From the NCBI RefSeq assembly GCF_000455125.1, contig NZ_AUWR01000071.1, forward strand, positions 22,468-86,467: 64,000 nt of DNA, in the 5' to 3' direction. The position numbers and the translations under genes are program-made. The notes beneath the pieces were generated by a model. It worked only from the letters and a program-made list of their open reading frames with translations, was not told the origin of the DNA and ran no database searches. Each line of letters opens with the position of its first letter. The first letter of the stretch is position 1. Of this stretch, positions 43,807-53,572 are shown piece by piece. The stretch comes from Mycobacterium sp. UM_WGJ (GTDB taxonomy: Bacteria > Actinomycetota > Actinomycetes > Mycobacteriales > Mycobacteriaceae).

Positions 43807-46800
43807 GATACCACTACGACCCCGCCGAGCTGGCGGACGCGCTCGGGTTGCACCAGCCCACCGACGAGCAGGCCGCGGTCATCGCCGCGCCGCCGGGACC
43901 GCTGGTGGTGATCGCCGGCGCGGGCGCCGGCAAGACCGAGACGATGGCCGCCCGGGTGGTGTGGCTGGTTGCCAACGGCTACGCCGAACCCGGCCAGGTC
44001 TTGGGACTGACCTTCACCCGCAAGGCGGCCGGTCAACTGCTGCGCCGGGTTCGGTCCCGGCTGGCGCGATTGGCCGGTGCCGGACTGATGACAGCTGAAC
44101 CGAACAGATCCGGCTCGAATGGGATCGACGGTGCCCCGGCGACGACGCCTGTGGTGAGCACCTACCACGCGTTCGCCGGCGCACTGCTGCGCGAGCACGG
44201 GCTGCTGCTGGGCATCGAGCCCGACACCCGCCTGCTCACCGAGACCGGGCTGTGGCAGCTGGCATTCGACGTGGTCAGCGGTTACCCCGGGGAGCTGCAC
44301 ACCGACCGGGATCCCGCAGCGGTCACCGCGATGGTGGTGCGGCTGGCGGGGCAGCTGGCCGAGCACCTGGTGGACACCGACGCCCTGCGCCACACCCATC
44401 TGGAGTTGGAGCGGTTGGTGCACACCCTGCCGCCGGGCCCGCGCCAGCGTGCCGAACCCAACCAGTTGCTGCTGAAGATGCTCGACACCCAGACCGAACG
44501 TGCCGAACTGGTCCCGCTGATCGAGGCCCTACACCAGCGCATGCGCACGGAACGGGCAATGGATTTCGGCGCGCAGATGGCGACGGCCGCTCGACTGGCG
44601 CAGTCAAACGAGGCGGTCGGCGCCCGGTTGCGCGCCACCTACCGGGTGGTGCTGCTCGACGAGTACCAAGACACCGGGCACGCCCAGCGCATCGCCTTGT
44701 CGTCGCTGTTCGGCGGCGGTGCCGACGACGGCCTGGCGCTGACCGCGGTCGGGGACCCGATCCAGTCGATCTACGGCTGGCGCGGTGCCTCGGCGACCAA
44801 CCTGCCCCGATTCGCCACCGACTTCCCGCTCTCCGACGGCAGCCCGGCGCCCACCCTGGAGCTGCGGACCAGCTGGCGCAACCCGCCAGAGGTGTTACAC
44901 CTGGCCAACGAGATCTCCGCGGAGGCACGCCAGCGCTCGGTCGCGGTGCAACCGCTCCGGCCACGCCCGGCCGCGCCCCCCGGCGACGTGCGGGTCGCGC
45001 TGCTACCCGACGTGGTCACCGAAGACGAGTGGGTCGCCGAGGAATTGCAGCGGCGCTACCGGCAAGCCGAGGCCGACGGGGTGGCCCCGCCCACCACCGC
45101 GGTGCTGGTGCGGCGCAACGCCGACGCCGCGCCCCTGGCCGAGGCGATCCGTGCCCGCGGCCTCCCGGTGGAAGTGGTGGGTCTGGCCGGGCTGCTGTCG
45201 GTGCCGGAGGTGGCCGACCTGGTGGCGGTGTTGCGGCTGCTCCAAGAGCCGACCGCCGGCGCGGCGGCGATGCGCGTGCTGACTGGCCCGCGGTGGCGGC
45301 TCGGCGCCGCCGACCTGGCCGCGCTGTGGCGACGCGCCGCCGAGCTGGCCCGGCCCGATCAACCCAGTGCGCCGGTATCGGCCGCCGAGATCGCTGCCAC
45401 GGCCGGGCCGGATTCCGAGACGCCGTGTCTGGCCGACGCGCTGGCCGATCCCGGACCGGCGGAGCGCTATTCGGCCGTCGGATACCGCCGCATCCTCGCC
45501 GTCGCCGAGGAACTGACCCTGCTGCGCGGCCATCTGTGGCATCCGCTGCCCGACCTGGTTGCCGAGGTACGCCGGGTGCTGGGCTTGGACTGCGAGATGC
45601 TCGCCGCGCAGCCGGTGGTGGCAACGGCGGCCGGCAACGAACAACTGGACGCCTTCGCCGACGTGGTGGCCGGTTATGCCGAGGGGGCAGGGGCCCGGGC
45701 CGCGCTGCCGGGTCTGCTGGGCTACCTCGATGCCGCCGCCGCGGTGGAGAACGGGTTGGCCCCCGCGGCACTGGCGGTCGCTGCCGACCGCGTCCAGATC
45801 CTCACCGTGCATGCCGCCAAGGGACTGGAGTGGCAGGTGGTCGCGATACCGCACCTGGTGGCGCGGGTTTTCCCGTCGACCGCGTCGCGACGCACCTGGC
45901 TCTCCGACGTCGGCGAGCTGCCGCCGCTGCTGCGCGGCGACCGCGCCGACTTGGGCGATCACGGCGTCCCGCTGCTCGATACCGATGCGGTCACCAACCG
46001 AAAGCAGCTGTCCGACACCATCTCTGAACATCAGCGCCGCTTGGACCAGCGGCGCGTCGACGAAGAGCGCAGGTTGCTCTACGTCGCCGTCACCCGCGCC
46101 GAGGACACCCTGCTGATCTCTGGCCACCACTGGGGGCACGGCGAGGCCAAGCCGCGCGGGCCGTCGGATTTCCTCGCCGAGATCAAGGCGGTGATCGACA
46201 GCGCAGCCGACGAGGGGACGCCCTGCGGGGTGGTCGAGCACTGGGTGCCGGCGCCGGCCGGCGGAGAGAAAAACCCGTTGTCCGACACCGCAACCGAAGG
46301 AGTATGGCCGGCTGACCCGCTGGGCGGCCGGCGCGGTGATGTCGAACGCGGCGCGGCACTGGTCGTCGCGGAACTGCAGGCCGGCGAACCCCAGACCGGC
46401 CAGCCCTCGGCCAGCGCGTGGGCCGCCGACGTGGACGCCTTGCTGGCCGAGCGCGCCACGGCCGCAACGCAGCAGACCCGCGCCCTGCCCAACCAGCTCT
46501 CGGTGAGCGGCCTGGTCGAGTTGAGCCGCGACCCCGCCGGCGCGGGGCAGCGTCTGAGCCGCCGGCTACCGGCCAGGCCAGACCCGCATGCATTGTTGGG
46601 CACTGCATTTCACGACTGGGTTCAGCGGCTCTATGGGGCCGAGCGACTCTTCGAGCTCGAAGATCTGCCCGGCGCGGCCGACGCTGACACCGCCCGCGCC
46701 GATGCGCAGGAGCTGGCCCGTCTGCAGGCCGCGTTCCTGGAATCGCCATGGGCCGCCCGTACTCCCACCGCCGTCGAGGTGCCGTTCGAGATGGCCATCG

Positions 46801-47078
46801 GCAGCCGGGTGGTGCGCGGCCGGATCGACGCGGTGTTCGCCGAGCGCGACGGCAGCGTCACCGTGGTGGACTGGAAGACCGGGGCGCCCCCCGACGGACC
46901 CGAGGCGCGCCGGCACGCCGCCGTCCAGCTCGGCGTTTACCGGCTGGCCTGGGCCGCATTGACCGGCTGCCTGCCCGCACAGGTGCACGCCGCCTTCCAC
47001 TACGTGCGGTCCGGCACCACCGTCGTCGCTGAGGAGCTGCCCGAACTGGCTGACCTGGCCGCGCTGCTCAACACCTGA
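43803..47078 (+). CDS. adnB: Helicase-nuclease subunit AdnB
   Basis: Partner of AdnA and, from work on the M. smegmatis enzyme, the main motor. 1091 residues from ATG 43803 (overlap ATGA). The Walker A is AGAGAGKTET (Lys44), with [47 protein letters not shown] and YVAVTRAEDTL. The C-terminal nuclease has the catalytic Asp-Lys in VVDWKTGAPPDGP and QLGVYRLAW. Unlike AdnA it has no Fe-S cysteines at the end. The segment LARLAGAGLMTAEPNRSGSN looks like a lineage-specific loop. Confidence 0.95.
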   Translation: MRYHYDPAELADALGLHQPTDEQAAVIAAPPGPLVVIAGAGAGKTETMAARVVWLVANGYAEPGQVLGLTFTRKAAGQLLRRVRSRLARLAGAGLMTAEPNRSGSNGIDGAPATTPVVSTYHAFAGALLREHGLLLGIEPDTRLLTETGLWQLAFDVVSGYPGELHTDRDPAAVTAMVVRLAGQLAEHLVDTDALRHTHLELERLVHTLPPGPRQRAEPNQLLLKMLDTQTERAELVPLIEALHQRMRTERAMDFGAQMATAARLAQSNEAVGARLRATYRVVLLDEYQDTGHAQRIALSSLFGGGADDGLALTAVGDPIQSIYGWRGASATNLPRFATDFPLSDGSPAPTLELRTSWRNPPEVLHLANEISAEARQRSVAVQPLRPRPAAPPGDVRVALLPDVVTEDEWVAEELQRRYRQAEADGVAPPTTAVLVRRNADAAPLAEAIRARGLPVEVVGLAGLLSVPEVADLVAVLRLLQEPTAGAAAMRVLTGPRWRLGAADLAALWRRAAELARPDQPSAPVSAAEIAATAGPDSETPCLADALADPGPAERYSAVGYRRILAVAEELTLLRGHLWHPLPDLVAEVRRVLGLDCEMLAAQPVVATAAGNEQLDAFADVVAGYAEGAGARAALPGLLGYLDAAAAVENGLAPAALAVAADRVQILTVHAAKGLEWQVVAIPHLVARVFPSTASRRTWLSDVGELPPLLRGDRADLGDHGVPLLDTDAVTNRKQLSDTISEHQRRLDQRRVDEERRLLYVAVTRAEDTLLISGHHWGHGEAKPRGPSDFLAEIKAVIDSAADEGTPCGVVEHWVPAPAGGEKNPLSDTATEGVWPADPLGGRRGDVERGAALVVAELQAGEPQTGQPSASAWAADVDALLAERATAATQQTRALPNQLSVSGLVELSRDPAGAGQRLSRRLPARPDPHALLGTAFHDWVQRLYGAERLFELEDLPGAADADTARADAQELARLQAAFLESPWAARTPTAVEVPFEMAIGSRVVRGRIDAVFAERDGSVTVVDWKTGAPPDGPEARRHAAVQLGVYRLAWAALTGCLPAQVHAAFHYVRSGTTVVAEELPELADLAALLNT

Positions 47079-47133
47079 CGACGGGTGTGGTTACAGTGGG
47101 TCCGTGCGTCAGGCTGACCGATGACCGCCCGTC

Positions 47134-48207
47134 GTGGCAGGAGCTAGCTGGCGGCGGTTGCGGCGTCTGGACGAGACGCTGACCGCCCAACCCAGTTATG
47201 CGCTCGTCGGCGTGCTGCGCATGCCACACGGACAGTCCAGTCCCGGCCGCACCGTCTACCGCCGAAGCCTGATCGCACTGGCGGCACTGCTGGTGTCCAC
47301 GCTGTTCGTCTACGTCGACCGTGACGGCTACCAGGACGTGCAAGGCGACCGGTTGAGCTTCCTGGACTGCCTTTACTACTCGGCGGTGACGCTGTCGACC
47401 ACCGGATACGGCGACATCACGCCGGTCACCGAGTTCGCCCGCATGATCAACGTGCTGGTCATCACCCCGTTGCGGATCGCCTTCCTGATCTTGCTGGTCG
47501 GAACGACCGTCGAGGCGTTCACCGAGACGTCCCAGCAGGCGTTTCGCATTCAGCGTTGGAGGAAGAGAGTGAAAGACCACACCATCGTCATCGGGTACGG
47601 AACCAAGGGCAAGACCGCGATCGCGGCGATGCTCGGCGACGACGAGACCACCCCGAGCGACATCGTCGTGGTGGACAACGACCGAGCCGTGCTCGAACGG
47701 GCGAAGACCGCCGGGCTGGTGACCGTCGACGGTGATGCGACCCGCTCGGATGTGCTGCGGCTGGCCAGCGCTCAGCGCGCGTCGGCGATCGTGGTGGCCA
47801 CCGGCTCCGACGCCACCGCCGCACTGGTCACCTTGACCGCCCGCGAGATCGCGCCGCAGGCCACCATCGTGGCGTCCATCCGGGAAGCCGAGAACCAGCA
47901 TCTGCTGGAACAGTCCGGTGCCAACTCCGTCGTGGTGTCCTCGGAGACCGCCGGACGGTTGCTCGGCATCGCCACCACCACGCCCCGGGTTGTCGAGATC
48001 ATCGAGGACTTGCTCACCCCCGACGCCGGCTATGCCATCGCTGAACGTGAGGTGGAACAACAGGAAGTCGGCGGATCGGCCAAGCATCTCAATGAGATAG
48101 TCCTGGCCCTGGTGCGCGAGGGCCGGCTGCTGCGACTGGATGCACCGGAGGTCGATGTGATCGAGGTCGGCGACCGGCTGCTTTACGTGCGTACGGTGAC
48201 CAACTAA
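47134..48207 (+). CDS. Two-helix potassium channel with RCK domain (Rv3200c-like)
   Basis: A 357-residue channel subunit. The membrane helices LIALAALLVSTLFVYV and ITPLRIAFLILLVGTTVEAF flank a pore loop with the K+ filter TTGYGD (89-94). The cytoplasmic RCK/TrkA-N domain has IVIGYGTKGKTAI and VVDNDRAVLERA, which bind NAD-type ligands, then a TrkA-C part. GTG start. Probably tetrameric in the inner membrane. Confidence 0.93.
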   Translation: MAGASWRRLRRLDETLTAQPSYALVGVLRMPHGQSSPGRTVYRRSLIALAALLVSTLFVYVDRDGYQDVQGDRLSFLDCLYYSAVTLSTTGYGDITPVTEFARMINVLVITPLRIAFLILLVGTTVEAFTETSQQAFRIQRWRKRVKDHTIVIGYGTKGKTAIAAMLGDDETTPSDIVVVDNDRAVLERAKTAGLVTVDGDATRSDVLRLASAQRASAIVVATGSDATAALVTLTAREIAPQATIVASIREAENQHLLEQSGANSVVVSSETAGRLLGIATTTPRVVEIIEDLLTPDAGYAIAEREVEQQEVGGSAKHLNEIVLALVREGRLLRLDAPEVDVIEVGDRLLYVRTVTN

Positions 48208-48238
48208 TGACGATCGCGGCGCGTCGGCACGGGGAGGA

Positions 48239-49165
48239 ATGATGGGCAACTTCCAGCTGCGCCAGGTGCCCCTGCTGTCGCGGGTCGGGGCGGATCGAGC
48301 CGATCAGTTGCGCACTGACACGGACGCGGCCGTCGCCGGCTGGTCATCGGCAGCGCTGCTGCGCGTCGATCCCCGTAACCAGGTATTGGTCGCCGGCGGC
48401 AAGGTGGTGCTGCACGAGGCCGGCGAACTGGGCGAAACACCGCCCCCGGATGCGGTGTTCCTGGGCCGTGTCGAGGACGGTCGGCACGTCTGGGCGGTCC
48501 GCGGCGCGCTGCAGGCCCCGAGCAGCGCCGACGTCTCGGTGGTGGACATCCGTGCCACCGGCGACGTCTTCGACGACGTCAGCGCCCAGTTGGTGTCGTC
48601 GGCCATCGCGCTGCTGAATTGGCATGACAACGCCAGGTTTTCGGCCGTCGACGGTACACCGACCAAGCCGGTGCGCGGCGGCTGGGCGCGCGCCAACCCG
48701 GCCACCGGTGTGGAGGAGTTCCCGCGCATCGACCCGGCAGTGATCTGCCTGGTGCACGACGGCGGCGACCGGGTGGTGCTGGCCCGTCAGCACAACTGGC
48801 CGGTCCGGATGTTCTCGCTGCTGGCCGGGTTCGTCGAAGCCGGCGAGTCGTTCGAGACCTGTGTGATCCGCGAGGTCCACGAAGAGGTGGGGCTGGCCGT
48901 GCGTGACGTGACCTATCTCGGCAGTCAGCCGTGGCCGTTCCCGCGCTCGCTGATGGTCGGCTTCCACGCCGTCGCCGACCCGGGGCAGACATTCGTGTTC
49001 AGCGACGGTGAGATCACCGAGGCGAACTGGTTCACCCGCGAGGAAGTGCGGGCTGCGCTGTCCGCCGGGGCGTGGAACCGCGGCGACCCGGATGCCAAAC
49101 TGCTGCTGCCCGGCTCGATCTCGATCGCCCGGACGATCATCGAGTCCTGGGCCGAATCGAGCTGA
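48239..49165 (+). CDS. nudC: NADH pyrophosphatase NudC
   Basis: A Nudix hydrolase of about 308 residues. The Nudix box is GFVEAGESFETCVIREVHEE, then VGL, followed by the NADH-type array SQPWPFPRS. The zinc-ribbon cysteines of E. coli NudC are replaced, so no zinc site. The Pro in SQPWPFP is the standard residue; I recall M. tuberculosis having Gln there, linked to lower activity. GGGGAGG directly precedes two tandem ATGs (48239 and 48242); the second has better spacing. Confidence 0.95.
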   Translation: MMGNFQLRQVPLLSRVGADRADQLRTDTDAAVAGWSSAALLRVDPRNQVLVAGGKVVLHEAGELGETPPPDAVFLGRVEDGRHVWAVRGALQAPSSADVSVVDIRATGDVFDDVSAQLVSSAIALLNWHDNARFSAVDGTPTKPVRGGWARANPATGVEEFPRIDPAVICLVHDGGDRVVLARQHNWPVRMFSLLAGFVEAGESFETCVIREVHEEVGLAVRDVTYLGSQPWPFPRSLMVGFHAVADPGQTFVFSDGEITEANWFTREEVRAALSAGAWNRGDPDAKLLLPGSISIARTIIESWAESS

Positions 49166-49170
49166 CGGCG

Positions 49171-49419
49171 CTACCCGCCGAGCCGCTCCAGCTTCGCCTT
49201 GACCTCACGCCCGGTGGGGTTCGTCAGCGTCGAGCCGTCGGCGAAACGCAGCGTCGGCACCGTGCGGTTGCCGCCGTTGGCTGAGCTGACGAACTCAGCA
49301 GCGGTGGGGTCCAGCTCGATGTCGATCTCTTCGTAGTCGATCTCGAGCTTCTTCAACGACGCTTTGAGCTGCCGACAGTAGCCGCACCACTGGGTCGTGT
49401 ACATGACGAGCTGGTTCAT
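49171..49419 (-). CDS. mrx1: Mycoredoxin-1
   Basis: An 82-residue glutaredoxin-like protein that reduces mycothiol mixed disulfides. Active site CGYC at 12-15 (TTQWCGYCRQL), cis-Pro loop RTVPTLRF and helix-capping GSTLTNPTG. Ortholog of Rv3198A. It converges with nudC, only 5 bp apart. Confidence 0.95.
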   Translation of the reverse strand: MNQLVMYTTQWCGYCRQLKASLKKLEIDYEEIDIELDPTAAEFVSSANGGNRTVPTLRFADGSTLTNPTGREVKAKLERLGG

Positions 49420-49492
49420 AACTCCCCAAACCTAGTAGGTCGCCCGATGATTCCCGAATCGGCGTCTGGGCCCGTCGGGGGTGCCTGCCAAG

Positions 49493-51592
49493 ATGGACGC
49501 CATGGATGCGCTCATCGCCGGGCTGGACGAGGAGCAGCGTGCTGCGGTACTGGCGCCGCGCGGCCCGGTGTGCGTGCTCGCCGGCGCAGGGACCGGCAAG
49601 ACCCGCACCATCACCCACCGGATCGCCCAGCTGGTGGCGGCCGGTCATGTTGCGCCCGGGCAGGTGCTGGCGGTGACGTTCACCCAGCGTGCGGCCGGGG
49701 AGATGCGCTCGCGGCTACGCGCATTGGGTTCAGCGGCCGGCGCGGGTGCTGCCGCCGGAGTAGGCGCGGTGCAGGCGCTGACGTTCCACGCCGCCGCGCG
49801 CCGGCAGCTGCGCTACTTCTGGCCGCGGGTGGTCGGCGACACCGCCTGGGAACTGCTGGACCGCAAGTTCGGGGTGGTCGCGCGGGCCGCCGGCCATGCC
49901 GGGCTGCGGCTGAGCAACGATGACGTGCGCGACGTGTCCGGGGAGATCGAGTGGGCCAAGGCGTCCCTGATCGGGCCGGAGCAGTACCCGGAGGCGGCGG
50001 CAGCTGCCGGGCGCGACACCCCGATCGAGGCCGCCAAGCTCGCCGATGTCTACGCCGGCTACGAGGCGCTGAAGGCCCGCGGCGAAGTGGCGATGCTCGA
50101 CTTCGACGATCTGCTGTTGCACACCGCCGCCGCGATCGAGAACGACGCGGCGGTGGCCGCCGAGTTCCGGGACCGCTACCGCTGCTTCGTGGTCGACGAA
50201 TACCAGGACGTCACCCCGCTGCAGCAGCGGGTGCTGACGGCCTGGCTGGGCCAGCGCGACGATTTGACCGTGGTCGGCGACGCCAACCAGACCATCTACT
50301 CGTTCACCGGCGCCTCGCCGCGCTATCTGCTGGACTTCACCCGCCGGTTCCCCGACGCCGCCCTGGTGCGCCTGGAGCGGGACTACCGGTCCACGCCCGA
50401 GGTGGTGTCGTTGGCCAACCGGGTGATCGCCGCCGCACGTGGGCGGGTGGCCGGCAGCAAGCTGAAGCTGATCGGCCAGCGCGAGTCCGGCCCGACGCCG
50501 ATCTTCCGCGAGCATCCCGACGAGGTCGCCGAGGCCGCGGCAGTCGCCAAGTCCATCGCCCGGCTGATCCGCGACGGCACCTCACCGGCCGAGATCGCCG
50601 TGCTGTACCGGATCAACGCACAGTCGGAGGTCTACGAGGAGGCGCTCACCGAGGCCGGCATCGCCTATCAGGTGCGCGGCGGTGAGGGGTTCTTCACCCG
50701 CCAGGAGATCCGTCAGGCGCTGGTCGCCTTGCAGCGGGCCTCCGAACGCGGCGTCGACGGGCCGCTGTCGCAAACCGTGCGGGCCGTTCTGGAACCGCTC
50801 GGTCTGACCGCCGAACCGCCGAGCGGGGCCAAGGCCCGGGAGCGCTGGGAGGCGCTCGGCGCGCTGGCCGAACTGGCCGACGACGAGGTGGCCCAACGCC
50901 CCGATCTCGACCTGCCCGCGCTGCTGACCGAACTGCGGATGCGCGCCGACTCCCGGCATCCGCCGACCGTGCAGGGTGTGACGCTGGCATCCCTGCACGC
51001 CGCCAAAGGCCTGGAGTGGGACGCGGTGTTTCTGGTGGGCCTTGCCGATGGCACCCTGCCCATCTCGCACGCCCTGGCGCACGGCGCGGACAGCGAGGCC
51101 GTCGAAGAGGAGCGCCGGCTGCTCTATGTCGGCGTCACCCGGGCCCGGATCCACCTCACGCTGAGCTGGGCGCTGGCCCGCGCGCCGGGCGGGCGGGCCG
51201 GCCGCAAGCCGTCGCGGTTCCTCAGCGGTATCGCCCCGCAGGCCGACGCCGCCACCACCCCCACCAAGCGCCGGGCCCGCGGCGCCCCGAAGCATTGCCG
51301 CATCTGCAACAAGGCACTGGCCACCCCGGCGGCCATCATGCTCAGCCGCTGCGAGACCTGCGCCGCCGATGTCGACACCGAGTTGCTGGTGGCGCTCAAA
51401 GACTGGCGTCTGCGCACTGCCACCGAACTGAAAGTGCCCGCCTACATCGTCTTTTCCGACAACACCTTGACCGCGATCGCCGAGATGCTGCCCGGCGACG
51501 AGGCCGCCCTGGTGGCCATCCCGGGCATCGGAGCGCGCAAGTTGGAACAGTTCGGCTCCGATGTGCTGGAGCTGGTCCGCAACCGGGGTTGA
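49493..51592 (+). CDS. uvrD2: ATP-dependent DNA helicase UvrD2
   Basis: A 699-residue SF1A 3'-5' helicase, essential in mycobacteria. Motifs: [68 protein letters not shown] and [11 protein letters not shown]. The C-terminal part has the tetracysteine CRICNK...CETC, then an HRDC domain ([33 protein letters not shown]). ATG 49493 or 49502 are both possible. Confidence 0.95.
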   Translation: MDAMDALIAGLDEEQRAAVLAPRGPVCVLAGAGTGKTRTITHRIAQLVAAGHVAPGQVLAVTFTQRAAGEMRSRLRALGSAAGAGAAAGVGAVQALTFHAAARRQLRYFWPRVVGDTAWELLDRKFGVVARAAGHAGLRLSNDDVRDVSGEIEWAKASLIGPEQYPEAAAAAGRDTPIEAAKLADVYAGYEALKARGEVAMLDFDDLLLHTAAAIENDAAVAAEFRDRYRCFVVDEYQDVTPLQQRVLTAWLGQRDDLTVVGDANQTIYSFTGASPRYLLDFTRRFPDAALVRLERDYRSTPEVVSLANRVIAAARGRVAGSKLKLIGQRESGPTPIFREHPDEVAEAAAVAKSIARLIRDGTSPAEIAVLYRINAQSEVYEEALTEAGIAYQVRGGEGFFTRQEIRQALVALQRASERGVDGPLSQTVRAVLEPLGLTAEPPSGAKARERWEALGALAELADDEVAQRPDLDLPALLTELRMRADSRHPPTVQGVTLASLHAAKGLEWDAVFLVGLADGTLPISHALAHGADSEAVEEERRLLYVGVTRARIHLTLSWALARAPGGRAGRKPSRFLSGIAPQADAATTPTKRRARGAPKHCRICNKALATPAAIMLSRCETCAADVDTELLVALKDWRLRTATELKVPAYIVFSDNTLTAIAEMLPGDEAALVAIPGIGARKLEQFGSDVLELVRNRG

Positions 51593-51617
51593 AACCGGGG
51601 TCCGGCCACTGCCGGTC

Positions 51618-51656
51618 GTAATTCGGTTGTGGGTCGGTGGGTCGAGCGGCTAGCCT
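51618..51656 (+). promoter_or_regulatory. whiB7 promoter with AT-rich WhiB7 contact element
   Basis: TTGTGG (-35, 51627-51632) and TAGCCT (-10, 51651-51656) with an 18-bp spacer. The short AT-rich GTAATTC (51618-51624) lies just before the -35, the place where WhiB7 bound to sigma A is known to read DNA through its AT-hook. This predicts autoregulation. Confidence 0.65.
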
Positions 51657-51664
51657 CGGACCCC

Positions 51665-51778
51665 ATGACCACGATCAGCGTCCTGTGGGTAGCCGGCGCG
51701 CGCCATGCCGCCGCTGCCGAGGCGGCGGTGCGCCATGCCGCCGCCGTAGACGCGTCCGTGCATCGGGGTTCGCCCTAA
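51665..51778 (+). CDS. whiB7 leader peptide (uORF)
   Basis: A 37-codon ORF, MTTISVLWVAGARHAAAAEA onward, ending RGSP-TAA, about 9 bp after the -10. Two near-identical DNA segments (CGCCATGCCGCCGC) encode RHAAAA and RHAAAV. Translation of a uORF in the whiB7 leader is known to tune antitermination when ribosomes stall. The stop lies 18 bp before the terminator stem, so ribosome position could affect folding. Confidence 0.75.
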   Translation: MTTISVLWVAGARHAAAAEAAVRHAAAVDASVHRGSP

Positions 51779-51795
51779 CAGCAGCCCCCGCCCCC

Positions 51796-51836
51796 GATGG
51801 CCACGGACCCAACCAGGATCCGTGGCCATTATTTTT
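51796..51836 (+). terminator. whiB7 leader attenuator (intrinsic terminator)
   Basis: An 11-bp perfect stem, ATGGCCACGGA / TCCGTGGCCAT, followed by TATTTTTT. A canonical Rho-independent terminator is rare in mycobacteria. Sited 67 bp before the whiB7 start it would end most transcripts unless an antiterminator forms. Confidence 0.9.
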
Positions 51837-51903
51837 TGCTCGGCAGCCCGTCGACCGGCCCGGATCCGACCCTCACGAACCGACCGGAAAGCAGGTACAC
51901 ACC

Positions 51904-52149
51904 ATGTCGAGAACCCTGAAGTTGCCGTGTCACAGCGATCCCGACCTGTGGTTCGCCGACGACCCGGCCGATCTGGAGCGGGCCAAGGCACGGTGTGCTC
52001 AGTGCCCGATCCGCCAGCAGTGCCTGGCGGCGGCGTTGCAGCGCGCCGAGCCGTGGGGTGTGTGGGGCGGCGAGATCCTCGACCGGGGCAACGTCATTGG
52101 CCGTAAGCGGCCGCGGGGCCGTCCGCGTAGGGAGCCGGTGGCCGCGTGA
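51904..52149 (+). CDS. whiB7: Transcriptional regulator WhiB7 (intrinsic antibiotic resistance)
   Basis: An 81-residue Wbl protein that switches on macrolide, aminoglycoside and tetracycline resistance genes. Cluster cysteines are Cys9, Cys31, Cys34 and Cys40, then the sigma-contacting EPWGVWGGE, and a C-terminal AT-hook RGRP (71-74) unique to WhiB7. ATG 51904 follows a 240-nt regulatory leader. It converges on the MABP gene. Confidence 0.96.
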   Translation: MSRTLKLPCHSDPDLWFADDPADLERAKARCAQCPIRQQCLAAALQRAEPWGVWGGEILDRGNVIGRKRPRGRPRREPVAA

Positions 52150-52161
52150 GCGGCCGCAGCA

Positions 52162-53517
52162 TCAGGCCGACGGGCCGACCGCGACGTCTTCGGGATCGGC
52201 GAAGCCCGGCACCAATTCCTCGGAGAGACGCTTGATCGGGACGTGGGCGTCGAGCTGACACATGATCGCCGTGGTGGACCCGAGGACTCGCATCGGCATC
52301 GCGAGCTTGGGCGGCAGGTCTAGCTGGCGGGCGGTCTTGAGCTGCTCGACCGGGCGTTCCAGCTGCTTGCCGGCCATCCGCATCAGCCACTTGCGGGTGT
52401 AGTGGAAAACCTCGACTTGCACCGGCTCGACATGCTGGCGCAGCATCTCGTCGATCTCGCGCACCGAGACGGTCTGGCCCTTCTGGATGAAGCCGCCCCG
52501 GCGCATGGTCTCGATGACCTTGTCGTAGTCCTTGTCCCGGGCGTAGCGCACGGAGGCACCCAGTTCCGGCGGGAACCCGCCGGGCATCGGCGCCACTGCA
52601 CCGAAGTCGATCACGCCCATCCGGCCGTCCGGCATCAGCATGAAGTTGCCCGGGTGGGCGTCGCCATGGATCAGTTCCAGCCGGCGCGCCGCGTCCCAGG
52701 TGAATTCGGCCAGACGGGTGCCCATCAGGTCACGCTGTTCGACGGTGCCGTTGCGGATGATCTCGGCCATTCCGACGCCGTCGATCCACTCCTGGATGAC
52801 CGTCTTGGGGGCGCTTGCCACCACGTTCGGAATCAGGAAGTGCGGGTGCCCGGCGTAGGCCTTGGCGAAGATGCGCTGGTTGTCGGCCTCGAGCCGGTAG
52901 TCGAGCTCCATCTCGGTGCGCTCGATGAGCTCGTCGACGACGCCCTTTACGTCGACACCGGGTGCCAGCTGCTTGAAGATGCCGGTCAACCGCCGGATGG
53001 TCTTGAGATCGGCGCGCAGCGCTTCATCGGCGCCGGGGTATTGGATCTTGACCGCGACGGGACGGCCGTCGGCCCACACCGCCTTATGCACCTGCCCGAT
53101 GCTGGCCGAGGCGATGGGGGTGTCGTCGAACTCGGTGAAGCGCTCCCGCCATTTGGTGCCCAGTTGTGCGTCAAGCACCCGGTGCACCTTGTCGGCAGGC
53201 AGCGGCGGGGCGTCCTTCTGCAGCTTGGTCAGCGCCTCCCGGTAGGGCTCGCCGAACTGCTCGGGGATGGCCGCTTCCATCACCGACAGGGCTTGGCCCA
53301 CCTTCATGGCGCCGCCTTTGAGTTCACCGAGCACGGTGAACAACTGGTCGGCCGCCTTCTCCATGAGCTCGGCGGTGACCTCGTCCTTGGACTTGCCGGT
53401 CAGCCGCTTCCCGAACCCGAGTGCTGCCCGGCCGGCGATGCCGACCGGCAGGCTGGCCAGCTTCGCATTGCGCGCTGCGCTTCCGCGTTTGATTTCTGAC
53501 ACGCGTCCATCATCCAT
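52162..53517 (-). CDS. ABC1/UbiB-family atypical kinase (Rv3197/MABP-like)
   Basis: About 451 residues. It has the family's KxGQ element (GGAMKVGQALS), Ala-rich nucleotide loop (ASASIGQVHKAVW), VAVKIQYPG, the catalytic HGDAHPGNFML and the metal-binding DFGAV. UbiB proteins support quinone synthesis or lipid metabolism. The M. tuberculosis ortholog lies in the WhiB7 neighbourhood and is reported as WhiB7-linked. A GTG at 53502 is an alternative start. Confidence 0.93.
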   Translation of the reverse strand: MDDGRVSEIKRGSAARNAKLASLPVGIAGRAALGFGKRLTGKSKDEVTAELMEKAADQLFTVLGELKGGAMKVGQALSVMEAAIPEQFGEPYREALTKLQKDAPPLPADKVHRVLDAQLGTKWRERFTEFDDTPIASASIGQVHKAVWADGRPVAVKIQYPGADEALRADLKTIRRLTGIFKQLAPGVDVKGVVDELIERTEMELDYRLEADNQRIFAKAYAGHPHFLIPNVVASAPKTVIQEWIDGVGMAEIIRNGTVEQRDLMGTRLAEFTWDAARRLELIHGDAHPGNFMLMPDGRMGVIDFGAVAPMPGGFPPELGASVRYARDKDYDKVIETMRRGGFIQKGQTVSVREIDEMLRQHVEPVQVEVFHYTRKWLMRMAGKQLERPVEQLKTARQLDLPPKLAMPMRVLGSTTAIMCQLDAHVPIKRLSEELVPGFADPEDVAVGPSA

Positions 53518-53572
53518 GACGTTGTTGTGGTGCCGGTCACCGCGGTGACAATTCTCAGTGGCGATCGTGACG

